This document shows, in pieces, positions 1-7,622 of a stretch of 8,015 bases of DNA. Each line of letters starts with the position of its first letter. Position 1 is the stretch's first letter. Source of the stretch: an uncultured Brevibacterium sp. (GTDB lineage Bacteria; Actinomycetota; Actinomycetes; Actinomycetales; Brevibacteriaceae); assembly GCA_902489215.1 (NCBI GenBank), contig CABTZE010000088.1, positions 1 to 8,015 of the forward strand, read 5' to 3'. The translations under genes and the position numbers were made by a program. The notes under the pieces are model-generated. The model saw only the letters and a program-made list of their open reading frames with translations, did no database searches and was not told the DNA's origin.

Positions 1-1
1 C

Positions 2-43
2 TTCCTCACCGAACTCGGCATGGGATACCGATTCGCACTGTGA
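2..43 (+). CDS. kdpE: C-terminal end of an OmpR-family response regulator, KdpE-like (partial)
   Basis: Only the last 13 codons before a TGA stop lie in the window; the gene continues off the left edge. The tail reads FLTELGMGYRFAL, which matches the terminal beta-hairpin of the winged-helix DNA-binding domain of OmpR/PhoB regulators. The TE-x-G-x-GYRF form is typical of KdpE, whereas many relatives have a TVRGVGYR tail. KdpE acts in the cytoplasm with the sensor kinase KdpD to switch on the high-affinity Kdp potassium ATPase. The family call is well supported. The KdpE assignment rests on 13 residues and is an inference; another OmpR-type regulator is possible. Confidence 0.55.
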   Translation, partial: FLTELGMGYRFAL

Positions 44-124
44 CCCCTCCCCCGGCAACCCCAACCGCCCCCCGGTGCGGCTGACAGCGGGAGCCGAGCG
101 GCACCTCGGCAGCGGCTGCTCGAC

Positions 125-130
125 TATTCT
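125..130 (+). promoter_or_regulatory. Candidate -10 box for udk
   Basis: TATTCT fits the TANNNT pattern of actinobacterial vegetative promoters and lies 27 bases before the udk start codon. That leaves room for a short leader with the ribosome-binding site at 146-153. No good -35 hexamer lies 16-19 bases upstream, so this is a weak prediction. Confidence 0.35.
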
Positions 131-157
131 GTACGGGAACGATTTCGAGGAGGCCCG

Positions 158-769
158 ATGTCCTGTTTCACGGTCGGTGTTGCCGGCGGCACCGGCAGCG
201 GCAAAACAACGCTGACGCGAGCGCTGCTTGACCGCTTTTCCGGGCAGTCCTCGGTTGTCTTCATGGACAACTACTACAAGGACCAGTCGCACCTGACGTG
301 GGACGAACGGGTGGTGACGAACTACGACGCGCCCGAAGCGTTCGACGTCGAACTCATGGCCGAGCACCTGCGGCAGCTGCGCGCGGGGCACGCGATTGAC
401 TGCCCGGTGTACAACTTCGCGGAACACAACCGCGCCGCCGAGACCGTCCGGGTCGAGCCCTCCCCCGTTTTGGTTATCGAGGGGATTCTGCTGTTTGCAC
501 TGCCGGAGCTGACCGAGCAGCTGGACCTCAAGCTGTTCGTCGACACCGACGCCGACGTGCGGATTCTGCGCCGTATTCAGCGCGACGTGGTGGAACGCGG
601 CCGGTCACTGGCTTCGGTCGAAGAGCAGTACCTCAAAACGGTCAAGCCGATGCACGAACTCTACGTGGACCCGTCAAAGCGCAGTGCGGACCTCATCATC
701 CCCGAAGGCGGCCGCAACATCGTCGCCCTCGACACGCTCATCAACCGGATCGAACGCGAAGTCAGCTGA
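158..769 (+). CDS. udk: Uridine kinase (uridine/cytidine kinase)
   Basis: Phosphorylates uridine and cytidine to UMP and CMP with a nucleoside triphosphate, the committed step of pyrimidine ribonucleoside salvage in the cytoplasm. At 203 residues it has the usual length for bacterial Udk. A Walker A loop, GGTGSGKT, sits at residues 10-17. The MDNYYKD stretch follows, with Asp37 at the position of the catalytic base. Next come NYDAPEAFD (about 55-63), PVYNFAEHNR of the nucleoside pocket (about 84-93), the VIEGILLF strand, and an Arg-rich lid, RRIQRDVVERGR (about 137-148). The start is set by CGAGGAGG at 146-153, four bases before the ATG. The gene appears to stand alone: 114 bases after the regulator and converging on the sulP gene with a 31-base gap. 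Phosphoribulokinase belongs to the same fold, but the motifs and size favour uridine kinase. Confidence 0.93.
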   Translation: MSCFTVGVAGGTGSGKTTLTRALLDRFSGQSSVVFMDNYYKDQSHLTWDERVVTNYDAPEAFDVELMAEHLRQLRAGHAIDCPVYNFAEHNRAAETVRVEPSPVLVIEGILLFALPELTEQLDLKLFVDTDADVRILRRIQRDVVERGRSLASVEEQYLKTVKPMHELYVDPSKRSADLIIPEGGRNIVALDTLINRIEREVS

Positions 770-800
770 GGGCTGCTGGGTTTCCCGCCTCGGCGACGCC

Positions 801-2330
801 TCACCGTGAGGAGTGAGTGTCTTCGCTCAGCCGGCCATACAGCTGTCGGGTGACATCATCCATGCCCCTGAAGTGCACCTCTGTGCCCAGCTCGGCGTAC
901 TTTGTGACAATCGCATCCAACGCGGTGACGGTCGAGGCGTCCCACACCCGCGTCTTCGTCATGTCGATCACCACGAGGTCGGGGTCTTCTGAATAGCCGA
1001 ACTGGGTTGTCAGGTCATTGCTCGAGGCGAAGAACAGCTCACCGGTGACCGTGTAGCGGGCGCGCTCCTGACCGCTGTCGGGATCACGGTCGAGGTGCCG
1101 CTCAACTTCCGCAAAGTGCGCCACCTTGCGCACAAAGAGGATCGCGGCCGCGATGACACCGGCGCCAACACCCACCGCCAGGTTGCCGCTGATGACGACG
1201 AACACGACGGTGATGAGCATGACCGCCGTTTCGGACTTCGGCATGCGCTTGAGCGTCTTCGGGGCGATCGAGCGCCAGTCGAAGGTCTGGTAGACGACGA
1301 TCATCATGACCGCCACAAGCGCTGCCATGGGCACCTGGCCAACAGTGTCGCCGAGTGTGACCACGAGGATCAGCAGGAAGATTCCGGACAGAAATGTGGA
1401 GATCCGCGTGCGAGCACCGGAGATCTTGACATTGATCATCGTCTGGCCGATGACAGCGCAGCCGCCCATCGCACCGAAGAACCCGGAAACCATGTTTGCG
1501 ATTCCCTGGCCCATGCTTTCGCGGACCTTCCGGGAGTGCGTGTCCGTGATCTCGTCAACGAGTTTGGCTGTCAGCAGCGACTCCAACAGCCCCACGACGG
1601 CCATCGCCAAAGAGTATGGCGCAATCGTTGTGAAGGTCTCCAGGGTCAGCGGAACATTGGGCAGGAAGAAGCCGGGCAGGCTGCTGGGCAGTTCGCCCTG
1701 ATCACCCACGGTCGGCACGTTGATGCCGAAGGACACCACCGCGATCGTCATGAGCACGATGGTGATGAGGGGAGCCCACACGCTCGGCAGGAGCCTGGGA
1801 ATCACGATCAGCAGCACGAGTCCCGCTGCCACCAGCCAGTAAACGGCGCTGGGCACATTGAACAGGTGCGGCAGCTGGGACATGAACACGAGGATCGCCA
1901 GTGCGTTGACGAAGCCGACCATGACGCTGCGCGGGATGAACCGCATGAGCTTCGGCGCACCCAGCAGCGCCAGTGTCACCTGAAAGATTCCGGCGAGGAT
2001 GACGGTGGCGATGAAGTAGTCGAAACCGTACTGCCGTGAAACCGGCGCGATGACGAGCGCAACCGCTCCCGTTGCCGCGGAGATCATTGCGGGCCGACCG
2101 CCGACGATTGCCGTTACGACCGCCATGATGAAGCTGGCGAACAGACCCACTTTGGGATCAACACCCGCGATGACGGAGAACGCAATGGCCTCCGGAATGA
2201 GGGCCAGAGCGACCACCAGGCCGGCCAGCACCTCGCGCGACAGAATCTTCGGCGAGCGCAGCGCTTCCAAGACCGTCGGCTTGGCGCGATAACGGTTCGG
2301 ATCTTCCGGCAGCGGGGTGAGGGTCTCCAT
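801..2330 (-). CDS. SulP-family inorganic anion transporter with STAS domain
   Basis: A 509-residue inner-membrane transporter of the SulP/SLC26 family, whose members move sulfate, bicarbonate or dicarboxylates. The hydrophobic region from about residue 30 to 410 contains many membrane spans. It begins with the family signature: AGLVVALALIPEAIAFS, then GLFASF and GGRPAMISAATGA. The middle holds a further conserved block, MAVVGLLESLL (about 243-253), and GCAVIGQTMINVKISGA. The cytoplasmic C-terminus (about 426-501) is a STAS domain, with the VIDMT strand and WDASTV around Ser466, the loop often subject to phosphorylation or ligand control. Substrate cannot be set from sequence: no cysteine-biosynthesis or carbonic-anhydrase gene is adjacent. 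The ATG at 2328-2330 lacks a strong Shine-Dalgarno. It diverges from fadA and ends convergent with udk. Confidence 0.88.
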   Translation of the reverse strand: METLTPLPEDPNRYRAKPTVLEALRSPKILSREVLAGLVVALALIPEAIAFSVIAGVDPKVGLFASFIMAVVTAIVGGRPAMISAATGAVALVIAPVSRQYGFDYFIATVILAGIFQVTLALLGAPKLMRFIPRSVMVGFVNALAILVFMSQLPHLFNVPSAVYWLVAAGLVLLIVIPRLLPSVWAPLITIVLMTIAVVSFGINVPTVGDQGELPSSLPGFFLPNVPLTLETFTTIAPYSLAMAVVGLLESLLTAKLVDEITDTHSRKVRESMGQGIANMVSGFFGAMGGCAVIGQTMINVKISGARTRISTFLSGIFLLILVVTLGDTVGQVPMAALVAVMMIVVYQTFDWRSIAPKTLKRMPKSETAVMLITVVFVVISGNLAVGVGAGVIAAAILFVRKVAHFAEVERHLDRDPDSGQERARYTVTGELFFASSNDLTTQFGYSEDPDLVVIDMTKTRVWDASTVTALDAIVTKYAELGTEVHFRGMDDVTRQLYGRLSEDTHSSR

Positions 2331-2370
2331 GGCTCTAGGCTACGAGCCTGAGCCGTTTGGCACGCACGAA

Positions 2371-2376
2371 ATTCTA
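2371..2376 (-). promoter_or_regulatory. Candidate -10 box of the sulP promoter
   Basis: On the minus strand this reads TAGAAT, one base from TATAAT, and lies 41 bases upstream of the sulP start codon. The palindrome at 2380-2389 falls in what would be the -35/-10 spacer. No clear -35 hexamer accompanies it. The position is inferred from sequence alone. Confidence 0.4.
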
Positions 2377-2379
2377 CTG

Positions 2380-2389
2380 AACGATCGTT
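2380..2389. promoter_or_regulatory. Palindromic operator candidate, TetR type
   Basis: AACGATCGTT is a perfect 10-bp palindrome in the 109-bp divergent region between sulP and fadA. The AACG-N2-CGTT layout is like operators of TetR-family repressors, including those of fatty-acid and phenylacetate degradation (the PaaR type has this core). The site lies between the candidate -10 boxes of both divergent genes, where a bound repressor could block either. No regulator gene is in the window, so the binding protein is unknown. Confidence 0.5.
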
Positions 2390-2391
2390 TG

Positions 2392-2415
2392 GTTTGTGTT
2401 AGCTTAGACACAAAC
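2392..2415. repeat. Inverted repeat GTTTGTGT-N8-ACACAAAC over the fadA promoter
   Basis: Two perfect 8-base arms (2392-2399 and 2408-2415) flank the spacer TAGCTTAG. The repeat begins three bases after the palindrome at 2380-2389 and covers the candidate -10 box. It could be a second operator for a dimeric repressor, or form a hairpin at the start of the transcript. Its symmetry is seen directly; its role is inferred. Confidence 0.5.
2400..2405 (+). promoter_or_regulatory. Candidate -10 box of the fadAB promoter
   Basis: TAGCTT fits TANNNT, and CTGAAC at 2377-2382 lies 17 bases upstream as a weak -35 element. A start near 2412 would give a leader of about 28 bases ending with the GGAGG ribosome-binding site. 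The palindrome at 2380-2389 overlaps the -35 end and spacer, a common place for a repressor. Confidence 0.4.
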
Positions 2416-2428
2416 TGCTCCCCAGATC

Positions 2429-2433
2429 GGAGG
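2429..2433 (+). promoter_or_regulatory. Ribosome-binding site that fixes the fadA start
   Basis: GGAGG lies six bases before the ATG at 2440. An in-frame ATG at 2317 would add 41 residues, but that extension crosses the promoter and overlaps the sulP start. It is also unlike any thiolase N-terminus. The downstream ATG, giving MSDAYIYDAVRTPRGK, is therefore preferred. Confidence 0.85.
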
Positions 2434-2439
2434 ACACCG

Positions 2440-3648
<1,209 letters not shown>

Positions 3649-3659
3649 GGGGAAGAACC

Positions 3660-5816
3660 ATGACTGAATACACCGGATACGACTGGTCGCAGAGCCCCGA
3701 CGGAATCGTCACCATCACCATGGACGATCCGAACAGCGGCGCCAACATCATGAACCAGCACTTCCTCACCTCGCTCGAAGGAACCGTCGAGCGTCTGGAA
3801 GCGGAAGTCGACTCCATCACCGGCGTCATCATCAAGAGCGCCAAAAAGAAGATCTGGTTCGCAGGTGCTGACCTGACCGGCTTCCTCAACATGCCGGAAG
3901 AGTCCCTGGAACCCGAATTCGAAAAGCTTGAATACACCAAGGCCCTCATGCGCCGTCTGGAGCAGCTGGGCAAGCCGGTTGTCGCAGCCATCAACGGTGC
4001 GGCACTCGGCGGCGGCTTCGAACTTGCGCTGGCCTGCCACCACAGGATCGCCGCGTCTGACAACGGCCGCATCCAGCTGGGTCTGCCCGAAGTCAGCCTG
4101 GGCCTGCTGCCCGGCGGCGGCGGTGTCACCCGTGTCACCCGCATGCTCGGCCTGCAGAAGGCACTCCAGAACGTCATCCTGCCGGCCAAGCCGTTCGACC
4201 AGGAAAAGGCACTGGCCGCCGGACTGATCGACGACGTCGTGCCGCTGGACCAGATGGACGAAGCCGCTCGCGCTTGGATCAAGGAAAACCCAGCACCCGT
4301 CAAGCCGTGGGATGAACGAGGCTTCAAGATCCCCGGCGGTGCTCCGAAGGACAACCAGGGTCTCGTTGCGGCTCTGCCCGCACAGCTGCGCAAGCAGCTC
4401 AAGGGTGCGCCCATGCCAGCCCCGCTTGCCGCAATGTCAGCGGCAGTCGAAGGTGCCCGCGTGGACTTCGACACCGCCTCGACAATTGAGTCGCGCTACC
4501 TGATCAGCCTGCTGGCGCACCCCACGTCGACCAACATGATCACGGCGTTCTTCTTCAACATGCAGGCCATCAAGGCCGGCAAGTCCCGCCCCGAGGGCTA
4601 CGAGAAGTTCCAGGCCACCAAGGTCGGTGTTCTCGGTGCCGGCATGATGGGTGCCGCAATCGCCTATGTCAGCGCGAAGGCCGGCATCGACGTTGTGCTG
4701 AAGGACGTGTCGAAGGAAGCGGCCGAAAAGGGCAAGGACTACGCCCGGAAGCTCGAGGCCAAGGCGCTTGAGCGCGGCCGCACAACCGAAGACAAGTCGC
4801 AGGCTCTGCTTAACCGCATCACCACCACTGGCGAAGCGGAAGACTTCAAGGGCGTTGACTTCGTCATTGAAGCTGTTTTCGAGAACGTCGACGTCAAACA
4901 GCAGGTGTTCCAGGAAATCCAGGATGTTGTCGAACCCGACGCTGTTCTCGGTTCCAACACCTCGACCCTGCCGATCACCACGCTGGCGGAAGGTGTCGAG
5001 CGCAAGGAAGACTTCATCGGCATCCACTTCTTCAGCCCGGTCGACAAGATGCCGCTGGTGGAGATCATCCGCGGCGAGAAGACCTCGGACGCTGTGCTTG
5101 CGAAGACCTTCGACTTCGTTCAGCAGATCCGCAAGACCCCGATCGTGGTCACCGATTCGCGCGGCTTCTTCACCTCGCGCGTCATCGGCACGTTCCTCCT
5201 GGAAGCCATCGGCATGGTCGGCGAGGGCGTCGAACCGCAGATGATCGAACAGGCTGCCCTGCAGGCCGGCTACCCCGCTGGTCCACTGCAGCTGATGGAC
5301 GAACTCACACTCACCCTGAACAAGAAGATTGCGGACGAAACCCGTGCGGCCAACCAGGCTGAGGGCAAGCGCTTCGAAGAGTTCGGGCTGGACGTCGTCG
5401 AGTGGATGATCGACGAAGGTCGCACCGGACGCAAGGACGGCGCCGGCTTCTACGAATACGAAGACGGTCAGCGCGCCCGCCTGTGGCCGGGTCTGCGTGA
5501 GAAGTACAACTCCAAGCACGAAGGCGTCGACATTCACGAACTCGGTGAACGCATGCTGTTCGCTGAGGCAATCGACTCCGTCAACTGCCTGGAAGAGGGC
5601 GTTCTCACGACCGTGGCCGATGGCAACATCGGTTCGATCCTCGGCATCGGCTTCCCCGCCTGGACGGGTGGTGTGCTCCAGTACATCAACGGCTACCCCG
5701 GCGGTATGAAGGCCTTTGTTGCTCGCGCTGAAGAGTTTGCGCAGAAGTACGGCGAACGCTTCGCACCTTCCGAATACCTCAAGAAGCGCGCAGAGGCCGG
5801 CGAAGCCTTCCTCTGA
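3660..5816 (+). CDS. fadB: Trifunctional beta-oxidation enzyme alpha subunit: enoyl-CoA hydratase / 3-hydroxyacyl-CoA dehydrogenase
   Basis: Hydrates 2-enoyl-CoA and then oxidises 3-hydroxyacyl-CoA with NAD+, feeding the FadA thiolase. The protein has 718 residues. The N-terminal crotonase domain (about 1-300) has the oxyanion segment AGAD (68-71) and GGGFELALAC with Glu121. It also has LGLPEVSLGLLPGGGG with Glu144; both Glu are the general acid/base pair. A Rossmann NAD domain starts near 320 with GAGMMG (326-331). The dehydrogenase pair His456 and Glu468 lies in IHFFSPVDKMPLVEIIRG, and SRGFFTSRV leads into the helical C-terminal domains (about 505-718). The true ATG at 3660 is preceded by AGGGGAAG, which overlaps the fadA stop; an in-frame ATG at 3600 lies inside fadA and is unlikely. 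Order and architecture match mycobacterial FadB (Rv0860). Confidence 0.93.
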   Translation: MTEYTGYDWSQSPDGIVTITMDDPNSGANIMNQHFLTSLEGTVERLEAEVDSITGVIIKSAKKKIWFAGADLTGFLNMPEESLEPEFEKLEYTKALMRRLEQLGKPVVAAINGAALGGGFELALACHHRIAASDNGRIQLGLPEVSLGLLPGGGGVTRVTRMLGLQKALQNVILPAKPFDQEKALAAGLIDDVVPLDQMDEAARAWIKENPAPVKPWDERGFKIPGGAPKDNQGLVAALPAQLRKQLKGAPMPAPLAAMSAAVEGARVDFDTASTIESRYLISLLAHPTSTNMITAFFFNMQAIKAGKSRPEGYEKFQATKVGVLGAGMMGAAIAYVSAKAGIDVVLKDVSKEAAEKGKDYARKLEAKALERGRTTEDKSQALLNRITTTGEAEDFKGVDFVIEAVFENVDVKQQVFQEIQDVVEPDAVLGSNTSTLPITTLAEGVERKEDFIGIHFFSPVDKMPLVEIIRGEKTSDAVLAKTFDFVQQIRKTPIVVTDSRGFFTSRVIGTFLLEAIGMVGEGVEPQMIEQAALQAGYPAGPLQLMDELTLTLNKKIADETRAANQAEGKRFEEFGLDVVEWMIDEGRTGRKDGAGFYEYEDGQRARLWPGLREKYNSKHEGVDIHELGERMLFAEAIDSVNCLEEGVLTTVADGNIGSILGIGFPAWTGGVLQYINGYPGGMKAFVARAEEFAQKYGERFAPSEYLKKRAEAGEAFL

Positions 5817-5848
5817 TTCGCGTGTAGTGCACGTTCCTGCGTGAACTG

Positions 5849-5903
5849 AAACAGCTGCGGGGGCGGTTGCGGACTTTTCCGCAGCCACCCCCGCAGCTGT
5901 TTT
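5849..5903 (+). terminator. Strong stem-loop terminator of fadAB
   Basis: Two 25-base arms (5849-5873 and 5878-5902) pair with one C-A mismatch and one G-T wobble around a CTTT loop. The stem is GC-rich (GCTGCGGGGG against CCCCCGCAGC) and ends in TTTT at 5900-5903. It starts 32 bases after the fadB stop. The left arm begins with AAA, so the minus strand also ends in TTT, and the element may stop madLM transcripts from the other side too. Confidence 0.88.
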
Positions 5904-5904
5904 C

Positions 5905-5966
5905 TGCAGATTAGGGCGCATATGGGCAAAATCGCCGTCGTGCCTCGATAGGCGCCCTAATCTGCA
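5905..5966. repeat. 62-bp hairpin element with perfect 15-bp terminal inverted repeats
   Basis: TGCAGATTAGGGCGC (5905-5919) and its exact complement GCGCCCTAATCTGCA (5952-5966) enclose 32 bases. The interior can extend the stem after one mismatch: TAT/ATA, then a two-base bulge, then GGGCA/TGCCT around a 12-base loop. It begins one base after the fadB terminator and has no T-run on either side, so it is not a standard terminator. Possible readings are a REP/MITE-like non-coding element, a structured RNA, or a protein-binding site. The symmetry is certain; the function is unknown. Confidence 0.7.
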
Positions 5967-5997
5967 CAGCTGCCGAGGTGCCTGTCGTCTTTCGTCC

Positions 5998-6003
5998 TAG
6001 ACT
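5998..6003 (+). promoter_or_regulatory. Candidate leaderless-type -10 box before the GNAT remnant
   Basis: TAGACT lies six bases upstream of the ATG at 6010, the spacing of leaderless actinobacterial genes in which transcription begins at the start codon. No Shine-Dalgarno is present and no clear -35 element was seen. It may be the surviving promoter of the former complete acetyltransferase gene. Confidence 0.35.
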
Positions 6004-6009
6004 TTCGGC

Positions 6010-6132
6010 ATGTTCTCCGCCGGGTGCGGGCTTGTGCAGCTGACAACCGACAAGACCCGCACCGACGCCCACCGGTTCTACGACCGGCTGGGCTTTGAGG
6101 CCACCCACGAGGGCTACAAAATCATCCTGTGA
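6010..6132 (+). pseudogene. GNAT acetyltransferase remnant (C-terminal 40 codons)
   Basis: A 40-codon open frame begins MFSAGCGLVQLTT and continues with DAHRFYDRLGFEATHEGYK. This is the typical C-terminal end of small GNAT N-acetyltransferases: the strand after the acetyl-CoA site, then the A-x-RFY-xRLGF helix and turn. Full-length members have about 150 residues, so roughly the first 110, including the acetyl-CoA pyrophosphate-binding loop, are missing. An in-frame TAG sits at 5998-6000, and no GNAT-like sequence is visible upstream. An internal deletion joining an original start codon to the C-terminus would explain the ATG and the nearby -10-like box. A fragment this small cannot be an active acetyltransferase. 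It converges on madM, 14 bases away. Confidence 0.75.
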
Positions 6133-6146
6133 TGACTCAGCCGGAG

Positions 6147-6911
6147 TCAGCCCGTGAACGCCCGGACCGCAAGGTAGAACACGCTCGGACCCAGCAGGCA
6201 GCCCAGCCCGGTGTAGAAGGTGGCGGTCATAGCGCCGTAGGGAACCAGGCGTTCATCAGTGGCGGCCAGGCCGGCTGCAACACCGGAGGTTGTGCCCATG
6301 AGCCCGCCGTAGATCATGGCCGACTTCGGGTTGTTCAGTCCGATGAGCTTCGCCGCGAACGGCGTGCCGATCATGACAAGCACTGATTTGACCAGGCCGG
6401 CGGCGACCGACAGGGCGATCACGGTTTCGGATGCGCCGACTGCGGTTCCGGTGACGGGGCCGACGATGTACGTGGCGGCTCCCGCACCGATCGTTGCAAT
6501 CGATTCTGCATCGCGGTAGCCGAAAGCAAGGGCCACGCCGGCGCCGACGATAAACGACAGCACAACGCCGATGATGAGCGACAGCGCACCGGGCAGTCCG
6601 GAACGTTTGAGTTCACGCACGTCGATGCCGTAGGCGGTTGCCACGATCGCGAAGTCACGCAGCATGGAACCGCCCAGCAAAGCCATGCCGCCGAAGATCG
6701 CGATATCGGAAATGCCCTTCTTGCCGCCGGTCGCCAGTCCGCCGAAGTAGGCGAGCACCAGGCCTAAGACGATTGCGATGGCAGAAGCCTGCAGGCGTCC
6801 CTTCGTGAGGGTTTTCGACAGCCAGCCGGAAACGATCATGATGACTGCGACGACAACAAATGCCACCAGCAGGTCGAGGTCTTCAAGAACTGAGACAACA
6901 GTGTCGAGCAT
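6147..6911 (-). CDS. madM: Malonate transporter subunit MadM
   Basis: A 254-residue integral membrane protein, the usual length for MadM, the larger subunit of the two-part MadL-MadM malonate carrier (sodium-coupled in Malonomonas rubra). Most of the chain is hydrophobic, with about seven or more predicted spans. Conserved Gly-rich blocks include FGGMALLGGSMLRDFAIVA, the Gly/Ala-rich segment IGAGAATYIVGPVTGTAVGA, and IYGGLMGTTSGVAAGLAATD near the C-terminus, probably substrate or ion sites. Its ATG overlaps the last base of the madL stop (TGATG), so translation is almost certainly coupled. No malonate decarboxylase or malonyl-CoA synthetase gene is in the window, so the fate of the substrate rests on genes elsewhere. 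Specificity for malonate is inferred from family membership. Confidence 0.87.
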   Translation of the reverse strand: MLDTVVSVLEDLDLLVAFVVVAVIMIVSGWLSKTLTKGRLQASAIAIVLGLVLAYFGGLATGGKKGISDIAIFGGMALLGGSMLRDFAIVATAYGIDVRELKRSGLPGALSLIIGVVLSFIVGAGVALAFGYRDAESIATIGAGAATYIVGPVTGTAVGASETVIALSVAAGLVKSVLVMIGTPFAAKLIGLNNPKSAMIYGGLMGTTSGVAAGLAATDERLVPYGAMTATFYTGLGCLLGPSVFYLAVRAFTG

Positions 6912-7342
6912 CAGCGACCCCTGCCTTCCGTCGCTTCGGCTCGTTCTGCTGCCTCAGCTGCTTCTTCAACGTCCGGCAGAGGCTCGGACGGAGCACCGAT
7001 TTTCGACAGCAGCGGCACCATGGCAAGGCTGACGACAGTGGCAGCTACACCGGCCGCCAGGGCGACAGGGCCGGCGCCAACAGCCGCGTACACGTTTTGG
7101 ATTGCGGCCATGGCAACGACGATGGGGATGTACATGGCGTTCCAGAACAGGACGCCATGCTCTGTGGGTGCGGGCAGTTTGCCTTTGCTGCGCAGCCAGG
7201 TGGTGAGCGCGATCAGCAGGATCATGCCGAAGCCCACACCTCCGACGTTGGCGTCGACGCCCAGAAGCTGGCCGAGGATTTCGCCGATGATGGTGCCGGC
7301 CAGCACGCTTGCGGCGAGCGCGGCGACTCCGTACAGAATCAT
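6911..7342 (-). CDS. madL: Malonate transporter subunit MadL
   Basis: The smaller subunit (143 residues) of the MadLM malonate carrier in the cytoplasmic membrane. About four membrane spans can be seen: residues 1-25, a Gly-rich segment VGGVGFGMILLIALTTWL (about 33-50), MYIPIVVAMAAIQNVYAAV, and VALAAGVAATVVSLAMVPLL. A charged tail (about 116-143), rich in Glu and Ala and ending in GRGR, extends beyond the hydrophobic core and should be cytoplasmic. It may make this protein slightly longer than classical MadL. The ATG at 7340-7342 has a strong AAAGGAG site six bases upstream (7349-7355). It is first in the madLM operon. Only 47 bases separate it from the upstream terminator, so its promoter must be very compact or rely on read-through; I could not pick a convincing -10 box. 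Confidence 0.87.
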   Translation of the reverse strand: MILYGVAALAASVLAGTIIGEILGQLLGVDANVGGVGFGMILLIALTTWLRSKGKLPAPTEHGVLFWNAMYIPIVVAMAAIQNVYAAVGAGPVALAAGVAATVVSLAMVPLLSKIGAPSEPLPDVEEAAEAAERAEATEGRGR

Positions 7343-7389
7343 CGCTCGCTCCTTTCGGATTGGTGGTTAACGGTTGGAAACACACATAA

Positions 7390-7420
7390 AAAGCCGGTCC
7401 GCGGTGGGCGGACCGGCTTT
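7390..7420 (-). terminator. Rho-independent terminator of the small membrane-protein gene
   Basis: Perfect 13-base arms (7390-7402 and 7408-7420, core GCCGGTCCGC/GCGGACCGGC) surround a five-base GGTGG loop. Read on the minus strand, the stem is followed by TTTTT at 7386-7390, a good U-run, whereas the plus strand has only TTTC. It lies 13 bases beyond the stop codon at 7434 and isolates that gene from madLM. Confidence 0.88.
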
Positions 7421-7433
7421 CAGCTCAACTAGT

Positions 7434-7616
7434 TCAGTTGGTGGTCTTTGCCAGCTGATCAACCTTGGACTGGTGCGCGGCGTGGTTGAAGAACGCGCGG
7501 CGACCGAGTTCGTAGATCCAGCAGATAACCCAACCGATTGCGACGCAGAGTGCGGGCAGAATAACCCACGAGGCGGCGAAGACGATGAGGGCGATGATGG
7601 CACCGATGACCTGCAT
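7434..7616 (-). CDS. Small membrane protein of unknown function, 60 residues
   Basis: I do not recognise this family. Residues 3-35 are almost entirely hydrophobic (starting VIGAIIALIVFAASW), with a Pro at 21. This suggests two short membrane helices or one long one. Then comes a basic patch, ELGRRAFFNHAAH, and a short polar tail ending in LAKTTN, probably cytoplasmic. The start chosen is ATG 7614-7616, because AAGAGG sits six bases upstream at 7623-7628; an in-frame GTG at 7629-7631 lacks a ribosome-binding site. The good Shine-Dalgarno, a dedicated terminator and a possible -10 box support a real, separately transcribed gene. It lies between dnaB and madLM in the same orientation, which gives no strong functional hint. 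Confidence 0.72.
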   Translation of the reverse strand: MQVIGAIIALIVFAASWVILPALCVAIGWVICWIYELGRRAFFNHAAHQSKVDQLAKTTN

Positions 7617-7622
7617 AAGTGA

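Noticed and set aside
93..110. Hairpin GCCGAG-N6-CTCGGC between the response regulator and udk, as a terminator
   Set aside because: Only six base pairs and no following T-run; short GC-rich hairpins are common at this composition.
799..811. CCTCA-CCG-TGAGG hairpin at the udk/sulP convergence, as a bidirectional terminator
   Set aside because: Five base pairs, no T-tract, and it overlaps the sulP stop codon.
1095..2039. A 314-codon open frame antisense to the SulP gene
   Set aside because: The translation is rich in His, Asp, Gln and Arg with no fold-like pattern, as expected from the complement of membrane-protein codons.
2317..2439. N-terminal extension of fadA from an upstream in-frame ATG
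   Set aside because: It lacks a ribosome-binding site, runs through the promoter and the start of sulP, and is not thiolase-like.
4437..5921. A 494-codon open frame antisense to fadB
   Set aside because: It mirrors the G/C-rich third positions of fadB, has no recognisable domain, and fadB carries complete catalytic motifs across the same span.
6133..6149. TGACTC-N5-GAGTCA inverted repeat at the madM stop codon, as a terminator
   Set aside because: The stem has six base pairs, includes the stop codon itself and has no U-run on either strand.
7426..7440. CAACT-N5-AGTTG repeat around the stop codon of the small membrane protein
   Set aside because: Five base pairs only; the strong 13-bp terminator 6 bases away already explains transcript ending.
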